A stretch of DNA of 5,492 bases from Weeksellaceae bacterium (GTDB taxonomy: Bacteria; Bacteroidota; Bacteroidia; Flavobacteriales; Weeksellaceae). The notes beneath the pieces were generated by a model. The model did not search any database, was not told the origin of the DNA, and saw only the letters and a list, made by a program, of their open reading frames with translations. This document shows, piece after piece, positions 1 through 5,492 of this stretch (position 1 is its first letter; each line of letters begins with the position of its first letter). A program made the position numbers and the translations under genes. The stretch is taken from positions 1-5,492 of the forward strand of contig JAKOOI010000315.1 of assembly GCA_022701475.1 (NCBI GenBank), read 5' to 3'.

Positions 1-118
1 ACCTTGCCGGTATTTTTTTTTGGAGCTCAATCAATTCTTCTCGTGAAATTTTTTCGCCTGATTGAATGTCAACGGGAACCGCTGATCCTGAAATTTCCTT
101 TCACCGGTATTGTTTCAT
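1..118 (-). pseudogene. Possible broken or fortuitous minus-strand reading frame running off the left edge
   Basis: Seen: on the minus strand an ATG at 118-116 opens five codons (MKQYR), followed by an in-frame TGA at 103-101. The same frame then stays open for 33 codons to the window edge. The downstream part reads as plausible protein, including GSAVPVDIQSGEKISREEL followed by a Lys-rich helix-like stretch. It contains no ATG or GTG start, only one TTG. A run of nine A residues (T at 13-21 on the plus strand) lies inside it, a site prone to slippage. Inference: it may be the start of a decayed or frameshifted gene whose body lies to the left, or an open stretch by chance. I do not recognise a family. 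The opposite strand is also open from 1 to 153 in frame 1, which weakens the case. Confidence 0.2.
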
Positions 119-153
119 TCTCTCAAACCTTTCAGACCGACAAGCTTTGTTAA

Positions 154-341
154 CGCATGTTCATTATTTCAAAATCACATTATTTCACAATAATAATCTG
201 ATTATCAGTATATAATACAGTATAACGTAACATGAGTAAAAGCAATAGGGGTTGATTTTTTAATTTTTTTTTAAGGAAATGTTAAGCATTTGGTGATATA
301 ATGTTATCTGTATGTTAACGGCGCGGAATAGTGCTTCAGGG
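154..341. other. AT-rich intergenic leader with short repeats and palindromes upstream of the receptor gene
   Basis: No gene is visible in this stretch. It is rich in A and T and contains several short patterns. Two overlapping odd palindromes occur at 193-205 (ATAATC-T-GATTAT) and 198-208 (CTGAT-T-ATCAG). CAGTATA is directly repeated at 206-212 and 218-224, 12 bp apart. ATGTTA occurs at 279-284, 301-306 and 312-317, spaced 22 and 11 bp, and so on roughly the same helical face. TGTTAACG at 313-320 is also found at 148-155. A T-rich tract spans about 255-272. Inference: this may be a binding region for regulators of the receptor gene. AT-rich DNA produces such patterns by chance, so the assignment is weak. 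Confidence 0.3.
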
Positions 342-349
342 TACTTTTG
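342..349 (+). promoter_or_regulatory. Candidate Bacteroidota -7 promoter box for the TonB-dependent receptor gene
   Basis: TACTTTTG matches the Bacteroidota primary-sigma -7 consensus TAnnTTTG at every fixed position. A start of transcription about 7 bases beyond it would give a 5' leader of roughly 20 bases before the ATG at 375. No good TTG-type -33 element is evident; the nearest candidate, TTAACG at 315-320, is poor and slightly far. An ATATAAT-like string at 296-302 is an alternative core element but does not fit this phylum's consensus as well. Confidence 0.5.
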
Positions 350-374
350 TGGTACAATTTGAAGTATTAAAAAA

Positions 375-3300
375 ATGAAAAAAGTAATCTGCGCCATTGC
401 ATTTTTATCTTTCAGCTTTGTTTTTTCACAGGAAACAAGTTCTAAAATTTTCGGGAGGCTGAGAGGGACGACGTCTGAAATGACCGTTAAGCTCGTCCAC
501 GTTCCCACGAACAGTACTTTTGAAACCAAAAGCAATAAAAACGGGCAGTTCAGCCTGGATAACCTTCAGCCCGGCGGACCGTATAATCTGGAGATCACGG
601 ACGGATCCAAAGTTATTTATTCCAATAATAATATACAGCTTTCTTTGGGGAACAACGATCTTCCGGTTGTGGAGGCAGGAAATAAAGAAAAGATGATTGA
701 TGAAGTGAAGCTGACTTCCAAAAGGACATCCGCTGCCAAATTTGGCGTAGGCATCAGCCAGGCACAGATTTCCGGACTCCCGAACATCAACCGGGGAATC
801 CAGGATGTCACAAAGCTGGTTCCGCAGAGTGCCAACAACTCTTTCAACGGAACCAACTTCAGATACAACAACGTTACCATTGACGGTTCCATCAACAACG
901 ACGCCATCGGTTTCAGCCCTTCGCTGGGCGGCCAGACCGGAACATCAGGAATGCCGGGGAGCAGTACGCGTTCCAACTCCATCAGCCTGGATGCGATCCA
1001 GGATGTACAGGTCTATATTGCCCCTTATGACGTAAAACTCGGGAATTTCCTCGGCGGCAGCATCAATGCCGTTACCCGGAGCGGCAGCAACAATGTAGAG
1101 GGATCCCTGTATGCGTATGGAAGGAATGCTGCGATTACGGGCAGCAACCGTGCAGGCGACGGCTCTAAAATGCCGCGCTCTTTCCAGGATTTTATTTACG
1201 GAGGAAGAGTAGGCCTTCCCGTGGTGCGGGATAAAGTCTTTCTTTTTACCAATATGGAATACACCAAAAGGACAGACCCTGTTTTCTATAATGCCGGAGA
1301 CCAGGGTGCGCTGGTAGACGGCACAACGGCGCAACAGATTGCCGGTTTCGTACAGAATAAATACGGGTTTAATGCAGGAACATCTGACGAATACAGCAAT
1401 TTCTCGGAAAGTGCCAAGCTTTTCAATAAGCTGGACTGGAAAATCAGTGACCGGCATACGCTTTCCATTAAAAACAACACCGTTTTTTCCCAGGCTTCCA
1501 ATCTCGAAAGGGACGGGGCAAACTTCCGTTTTTCCGGTATGGACTTCGTGCAGAAAAACAATGCTTCCACCACGACGCTGGAACTCAAAAGCCGCTTTAA
1601 TGACCGCCTGAACAATAATCTGATCCTCGGGTATTCTTCCATCCACGATTACCGCGATCCAACCTCCCGGAATGCCATGTTCCCACAGGTGGAAATTGCC
1701 TATAACGGCGGAACCATTCTTTTGGGAAATGACCGGGAAGCCACGGTTTTCAATATGAAGCAGAAGACATTCGAGATTACCGATAATCTCACCTACAAGG
1801 CCGGACATCATACGTTCCTCCTGGGAACACATAATGAACTGTACAATATCGATTATGGATTCGTCAATGCGCTGAACGGAAGGATTTCCTACAAAAGCCT
1901 TACCGATTTCTACAATGCCAATCCGTCCAGGATCCGGGGAACTTATTCGCTAAACGGAGACGGAAGACAGAGCCTGTTTGACAATCCTTATGCCCACTAC
2001 AAAGTAAACCTGCTGTCCATGTATTTCCAGGATGAAATCAACTGGGGAAGGCTGAGGCTGACACCGGGGATCAGGGTGGATTATACCGATCTGCCCGATA
2101 AGCCACTGCTGAGTCAGAAAGTAACAAACTCTCCTGCGGATCCTTATTATGGAAGTACATATACCTACACGCCGCTGAGCCAGCTGACCAACAATTATCT
2201 GAACAAACCTACGCTGTCGCCGAGATTGGGATTCAATCTTGATCTTACCCAGGACCGGTCGGTTGTGATGCGAGGAGGTTCCGGGATTTTCGTGGGCAGG
2301 ATTCCTTTCGCATGGCTCGGATATGCTTATTATAACGACGGGGTAGGCTTCGGAAGCTATGATTACAATGCACCGACTGCTGCCCAGCTGGCTGCCAACG
2401 GCGATCCCCTGGTAAGCACCGGTTTCCCGAAATGGCAGAACTCTTCCAAAGTCCAGGTAGACCTGATCGATAATAATTTTAAAATGCCCAAGGTGTGGCG
2501 AAGCTCACTGGGATTCGACTACACGCTCTCAGGATACAAACTTACTCTGGAAGGCATCTATACCAAGGTGCTGTATGACCTGAAATTCCAGCAGGTGAAT
2601 AAAACGGATAACGTAACCTACTACAGCTACGATATGAATCACGAAATGCCGGTCTATACCACCAACATCAACAGTAATTTTTCAAACGCCTATCTGCTGT
2701 CCAATACCAAGGAAGGTTACAGGTATAATCTGACGGCACAGCTCGCAAAAGCTTATAACTTCGGACTCAATTTCTTTGTGGCGTATACCTATGGAGATGC
2801 CAAAGACATTACCAACGGGATCCGGAATTCCATGGAGAGCAACTGGCAGATGAATCAGTCGCTTACCCCGAACGATCCGAAGCTGACGACGTCTAATTTT
2901 GCCATCAAAAACAGGGTAGTCGCCAACCTTGGGTATTCACTGAACTTATCGGAATTAAACAGGCTGTCTGCCAATGTCTACTTCAACGCACAGTCCGGGA
3001 ATCCGTTCTCCTGGGGATTTGTAAACAGTACGATCGCCAATTCCGGACAGGCTGCCGGCCTTGCCTATATCTTTAAGGACGCAGCAGAAGCCACGAAATA
3101 CATCGCGCCGATCAAAGATGCTTCCGGAAATACGGTGGTTACTTCCGCACAGCAGGTGGCCGACTATGAAAACTTCATCAACGGGAACGAATACCTGAAA
3201 GGCCGCAGGGGAACTTTTACGGAAAGAAACGGAGACCATACGCCATGGAACATCCAGGCCGATATGAGGATTATGGATGAAATCCGCCTGAGCCGGAAAA

Positions 3301-3560
3301 ACAAAAACACCCTGCAGGTTTCCCTGAGTATCATCAACCTGACCAATCTGCTCAACAAGGACTGGGGCAAGGTGTATTTCGTACCGAATACATTCAACTC
3401 TACAGCCAGCGTAGGCCTTACAAAAACAGGAAATATCGCTGCCGGCCAGCCTTCTGCAGGGGATCCTGTGTATAATTTCAGGACACCCGGACTGCCTTAC
3501 ACGGTGGATCAGTTTGCTTCAAGGTTCCAGGCACAGCTGGGGCTGAGGTATAATTTTTAA
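375..3560 (+). CDS. Oar-like TonB-dependent outer-membrane receptor with N-terminal carboxypeptidase-regulatory-like domain
   Basis: This 1061-residue protein is a TonB-ExbBD-energised outer-membrane beta-barrel. Residues 1-18 form a signal peptide (MKK, hydrophobic core, predicted cut after FVFS before Gln19). Residues ~22-95 form a short CarboxypepD-regulatory-like domain, with the typical NGQFSLDNLQPG turn at 56-67. DEVKLT at 109-114 is a TonB-box candidate. The plug covers ~115-240, with TIDGSINND at 168-176 and a diagnostic Oar-type segment at 208-239 (IQDVQVYIAPYDVKLGNF, then GGSINAVTRSGSN). The rest, ~245-1061, is the barrel, ending in the aromatic LGLRYNF. The length is normal for Oar-like receptors. 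The start is secure because it opens the signal peptide; it is preceded by an A run and no Shine-Dalgarno sequence. No SusD homologue follows, so glycan import as a SusCD pair is unlikely. In Myxococcus, Oar is linked to development and to secretion of the protease PopC. Here the cargo cannot be told from sequence. Family confidence is high; substrate is unknown. Confidence 0.95.
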   Translation: MKKVICAIAFLSFSFVFSQETSSKIFGRLRGTTSEMTVKLVHVPTNSTFETKSNKNGQFSLDNLQPGGPYNLEITDGSKVIYSNNNIQLSLGNNDLPVVEAGNKEKMIDEVKLTSKRTSAAKFGVGISQAQISGLPNINRGIQDVTKLVPQSANNSFNGTNFRYNNVTIDGSINNDAIGFSPSLGGQTGTSGMPGSSTRSNSISLDAIQDVQVYIAPYDVKLGNFLGGSINAVTRSGSNNVEGSLYAYGRNAAITGSNRAGDGSKMPRSFQDFIYGGRVGLPVVRDKVFLFTNMEYTKRTDPVFYNAGDQGALVDGTTAQQIAGFVQNKYGFNAGTSDEYSNFSESAKLFNKLDWKISDRHTLSIKNNTVFSQASNLERDGANFRFSGMDFVQKNNASTTTLELKSRFNDRLNNNLILGYSSIHDYRDPTSRNAMFPQVEIAYNGGTILLGNDREATVFNMKQKTFEITDNLTYKAGHHTFLLGTHNELYNIDYGFVNALNGRISYKSLTDFYNANPSRIRGTYSLNGDGRQSLFDNPYAHYKVNLLSMYFQDEINWGRLRLTPGIRVDYTDLPDKPLLSQKVTNSPADPYYGSTYTYTPLSQLTNNYLNKPTLSPRLGFNLDLTQDRSVVMRGGSGIFVGRIPFAWLGYAYYNDGVGFGSYDYNAPTAAQLAANGDPLVSTGFPKWQNSSKVQVDLIDNNFKMPKVWRSSLGFDYTLSGYKLTLEGIYTKVLYDLKFQQVNKTDNVTYYSYDMNHEMPVYTTNINSNFSNAYLLSNTKEGYRYNLTAQLAKAYNFGLNFFVAYTYGDAKDITNGIRNSMESNWQMNQSLTPNDPKLTTSNFAIKNRVVANLGYSLNLSELNRLSANVYFNAQSGNPFSWGFVNSTIANSGQAAGLAYIFKDAAEATKYIAPIKDASGNTVVTSAQQVADYENFINGNEYLKGRRGTFTERNGDHTPWNIQADMRIMDEIRLSRKNKNTLQVSLSIINLTNLLNKDWGKVYFVPNTFNSTASVGLTKTGNIAAGQPSAGDPVYNFRTPGLPYTVDQFASRFQAQLGLRYNF

Positions 3561-3589
3561 CGATTATTTTTTTTACATCTATTCTTTTG

Positions 3590-3621
3590 AGAAGTCCGGA
3601 CCGGTGCCGGGCTTCTTTTTT
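3590..3621 (+). terminator. Intrinsic terminator of the receptor gene
   Basis: A hairpin pairs AGAAGTCCGG (3590-3599) with CCGGGCTTCT (3607-3616), giving ten base pairs including one U-G wobble. The loop is seven bases, and T residues run on through 3621. It begins 29 bases after the receptor stop codon. It should end the receptor transcript before the chaperone gene, making the two genes separate units. Confidence 0.85.
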
Positions 3622-3758
3622 CAGATGATCACAACCGCAGCACACCGCCGGTTTTTTATCAGATCGTAAGCCGGCTTGTTTCCTGTTATTAAAATTGTAC
3701 TCCACTTACGCGATGCATACTTCTTTGCCTGTATCATCCTCTGATCCGTTATATTTAG
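3622..3758. other. Intergenic spacer without a recognisable gene
   Basis: This is the rest of the 252-bp gap between the receptor and chaperone genes, after the terminator. No coding frame is convincing on either strand. The only structure noticed is a five-base inverted repeat (GCCGG at 3647-3651, CCGGC at 3671-3675) with a 19-base loop, too weak to call. A T run followed by CAGAT appears twice (about 3616-3625 and 3652-3664), probably by chance. Confidence 0.5.
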
Positions 3759-3766
3759 TATATTTG
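3759..3766 (+). promoter_or_regulatory. Candidate Bacteroidota -7 promoter box for the OmpH/Skp-like gene
   Basis: TATATTTG fits TAnnTTTG at every fixed position. Transcription starting about 7 bases downstream would leave a leader of about 40 AT-rich bases before the ATG at 3813. A clear -33 TTG at the usual spacing is not seen; TTTG at 3724-3727 is too far upstream. Together with the terminator at 3590-3621, it supports independent transcription of the chaperone gene. Confidence 0.5.
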
Positions 3767-3812
3767 CTGCCTCAAACTTATTGTTTAATAAATTAACAAA
3801 TTAAAATAAGAA

Positions 3813-4379
3813 ATGAAAAAACTGATGATGACTTCTGCCGCCGCGGCAGGCCTTTTCCTGACTTCCAATCTGGCCAATGCCCAACAGAAGATAGGCCATG
3901 TGAATTCAGATGAAATTTTTGCTGCGCTTCCCGAAGCCAAAACGGCTGAGGCTTCCCTGGATGCTTTTACCAAGACCAAACAGGGAGAAATCGAAAAGAT
4001 GATCACTTCCTACCAGACGAAGCTGAAGGCTGCACAGGATAAGGAGAAGACCATCAGCGAAGCCAATAAGGAAGCCGTGATCAAGGAGCTGACCGCGGCA
4101 CAGACCGAACTGCAGACTTTAGGGAAAGATATCGAAGCATCCCGTACAAAAGCTGCTCAGGAGGTTTCCAAAAAACAATCTGAACTGTTCACGCCGATCC
4201 AGAAGAAAGTAAGCACGACGATCTCAGCAGTAGCGAAAGATAAAGGGCTGGCTTATGTATTTGATGTAGCCGCCTCTCTGGGCAATACCAATCTTGCTTA
4301 TATGGACGGAGGAGAAGATATTACACCAACCGTAAAAACCAAGCTGGGAGCAACTGCCTCAAAACCGGCCGGTAAATAA
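3813..4379 (+). CDS. OmpH/Skp-family periplasmic chaperone
   Basis: This 188-residue secreted protein belongs to the OmpH/Skp family. These periplasmic holdases form trimers with long alpha-helical tentacles and carry unfolded outer-membrane proteins to the BAM machinery. Residues 1-23 are a signal peptide (MKKLMMTSAAAAG core, predicted cut after ANA before Gln24). The mature part opens with the family's short strand KIGHVNSDEIFAALPEA (26-42). A long, Lys/Glu/Gln/Ala-rich helical region with coiled-coil character follows (~43-130). The closing segment (~135-175) contains the typical KGLAYVFDVA and then an ITPTVKTKL stretch. A short Ala/Lys/Pro tail ends the protein. It is slightly longer than E. 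coli Skp (about 160 residues), as is common in this phylum. The start is chosen for the MKK signal sequence; the start region is A-rich with no Shine-Dalgarno sequence. The upstream neighbour, a beta-barrel receptor, is the kind of client such chaperones handle, but the genes appear separately transcribed. Confidence 0.93.
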   Translation: MKKLMMTSAAAAGLFLTSNLANAQQKIGHVNSDEIFAALPEAKTAEASLDAFTKTKQGEIEKMITSYQTKLKAAQDKEKTISEANKEAVIKELTAAQTELQTLGKDIEASRTKAAQEVSKKQSELFTPIQKKVSTTISAVAKDKGLAYVFDVAASLGNTNLAYMDGGEDITPTVKTKLGATASKPAGK

Positions 4380-4400
4380 CGGACAGTCTGTATACATACG

Positions 4401-4435
4401 AAAAGCCGGGAGCAGCATTGCTGTTCCCGGCTTTT
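4401..4435. terminator. Bidirectional intrinsic terminator between convergent genes
   Basis: AAAAGCCGGGAGCAGC (4401-4416) pairs with GCTGTTCCCGGCTTTT (4420-4435) over 16 positions with a single G-U wobble, around a three-base ATT loop. The flanking A and T runs supply a U tract on either strand. It lies 22 bases after the chaperone stop on the plus strand and 21 bases beyond the stop of the small membrane-protein gene on the minus strand, so it can serve both. Confidence 0.9.
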
Positions 4436-4455
4436 ATTTCTTGTGAAGGGTTCTG

Positions 4456-4629
<174 letters not shown>

Positions 4630-4763
4630 TCAAAAATTTTAATGTTGTTGAGTAGTGTTATACACATATTGTGCCTTTTCTGAAATTCCGTATAAAAACG
4701 GATACCACGGTACGGCCGGTCAGGTAAAAAGCGACTTCATTATTAAAGCTTTACAGATTATGG

Positions 4764-4790
4764 AAAAAATAACTTCAGGAATCCTGAGTT
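4764..4790 (-). terminator. Probable intrinsic terminator of the HAD phosphatase gene
   Basis: Read on the minus strand, AACTCAGG pairs with CCTGAAGTT around a short loop (one unpaired base in the stem), within 4790-4771. It is followed by a T-rich run whose core is six T residues at 4769-4764. It lies about 20 bases after the HAD stop at 4810 and upstream of the small membrane-protein gene, which argues against cotranscription. The stem is short and bulged, so efficiency is uncertain. Confidence 0.5.
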
Positions 4791-4809
4791 TTATTGCCGT
4801 TTTCCTCAT

Positions 4810-5492
4810 TCACAGGACACCGAAATGATATAATGCCTTTTCGATGCCATGATGATCCACATCTTCCGTAATATAATCTGCAATCTCTTTTACATAAGGA
4901 TTCGCATTGCCCATGGCAACTCCGATCGCCGTACATTTGAGCATGGAAATATCATTTCCTCCGTCTCCGAAAGACATGGTTTCCGACAGGCTGATCCCGA
5001 GATGGCTACAGAAATGTTCAATCCCGGTCTGCTTGCTGATCCCCCCGGGATTGACATCTGCAAAAAGGGGAGTCCAACGTGAACTTACCGAATTGGGCAT
5101 TACGCTTTCCATGAAGGCTTTTTCATCATCCGGTCCGAGGAAGATATTGGCCTGAAGAACATTTTCCATATCGATAGACGTTTTATCCTGAAGGGGAGGA
5201 ACGGGAAGGTCTATGTGTGCATACATGCCCACTACCTCGGGAGTAGTATCGCTGATTTCCACTTTATCCTCATACATTAAAGAATAGCTTAAAGGATGTT
5301 TGCTGGCATACCTTACCAGGTTTTCAATATCTCCGGGATCGATCGCTTTCCGGTACATGAGTTCTCCCTCGGCCGTGGCACAATATCCGCCGTTGAAGGT
5401 GATGAACCCGTCAAAATCAATATCTTTAATATGGTCCAGAGAATTAATGGAACGGCCGGTGGCCACAATTACTTTTACTCCTTTTTCGCGGA
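4810..5492 (-). CDS. Cof-type HAD-superfamily hydrolase (subfamily IIB), 5' end outside the window
   Basis: The frame is open to the right edge, giving 226 visible residues. The family's usual length is about 260-290, so roughly the first 30-40 residues, including the DxDGT nucleophile motif, are missing. Visible residues start REKGVKVI and run into VATGRS (9-14), the conserved Thr/Ser motif II region. ITFNGGY (30-36) marks entry to the C2-type cap domain. Lys153 in GGISKQTG is the motif III lysine. SFGDGGNDISML (173-184) is motif IV with its metal-binding Asp residues, and GVAMGNA (190-196) follows, typical of Cof proteins. All visible catalytic motifs are intact. Such enzymes dephosphorylate sugar phosphates, nucleotides or cofactors such as pyridoxal phosphate and flavin mononucleotide; the substrate here cannot be told. 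A GTG at 5466-5464 is an internal Val codon of the ATGR strand, not a start. Confidence 0.93.
   Translation of the reverse strand, partial: REKGVKVIVATGRSINSLDHIKDIDFDGFITFNGGYCATAEGELMYRKAIDPGDIENLVRYASKHPLSYSLMYEDKVEISDTTPEVVGMYAHIDLPVPPLQDKTSIDMENVLQANIFLGPDDEKAFMESVMPNSVSSRWTPLFADVNPGGISKQTGIEHFCSHLGISLSETMSFGDGGNDISMLKCTAIGVAMGNANPYVKEIADYITEDVDHHGIEKALYHFGVL

Noticed and set aside
1..153. Plus-strand frame 1 open from the left edge to TAA at 151-153, possibly the tail of an upstream gene
   Set aside because: The translation is Phe/Leu-rich and unlike any family I recognise, no terminator follows, and the opposite strand is equally open here. It cannot be excluded without sequence to the left.
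945..1832. A long 295-residue minus-strand open frame inside the receptor gene
   Set aside because: It lies wholly antisense to a well-supported receptor frame, its translation shows no family features, and such shadow frames are common opposite codon-biased genes.
3647..3675. GCCGG/CCGGC inverted repeat in the receptor-chaperone gap as a second terminator or a small RNA
   Set aside because: The stem is only five base pairs with a 19-base loop and no T run after it.
4810..5466. GTG at 5466-5464 as the start of the HAD phosphatase
   Set aside because: The frame continues upstream to the window edge with residues (REKGVKVI) that complete the conserved strand before ATGR. The GTG encodes an internal Val and the nucleophile motif must lie further upstream.

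Overview
The window looks like an ordinary chromosomal segment from a member of the Bacteroidota, most likely class Flavobacteriia and probably a Chryseobacterium-type relative. The taxonomic call is an inference. It rests on TAnnTTTG-type -7 promoter boxes, A-rich start regions without a Shine-Dalgarno sequence, a mature N-terminus beginning with Gln after signal cleavage, and an Oar-type TonB-dependent receptor.

Layout. Positions 1-374 contain no convincing intact gene. The first ~118 bases hold a short minus-strand reading frame interrupted by a TGA, and the rest is an AT-rich region with short repeats and palindromes leading to a promoter-like box. A large Oar-like TonB-dependent outer-membrane receptor (375-3560, +) follows and ends at a strong intrinsic terminator (3590-3621). 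A 252-bp gap carries a second promoter-like box, then an OmpH/Skp-family periplasmic chaperone (3813-4379, +). A long hairpin at 4401-4435 lies between this gene and a convergent small gene (4456-4626, -) encoding a 56-residue, two-helix membrane protein of the lmo0937 family. The right end is the 3' part of a Cof-type HAD phosphatase (4810 to the window edge, -), with its own probable terminator at 4764-4790. Its N-terminus, including the nucleophile motif, lies outside the window.

How the genes relate. The receptor and the Skp-like chaperone are functionally compatible, since one is a beta-barrel client and the other escorts unfolded outer-membrane proteins. They appear to be separate transcription units, each with its own promoter-like box and terminator. 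No SusD-like lipoprotein follows the receptor, so this is not a SusCD glycan-uptake pair. The two minus-strand genes also look independently terminated.

I see no CRISPR array, insertion sequence, RNA gene, defence system or clearly new system here. The items most worth a second look are the repeat-rich leader of the receptor gene, the broken reading frame at the left edge, and the tiny membrane-protein gene, which is easily missed by length cut-offs.
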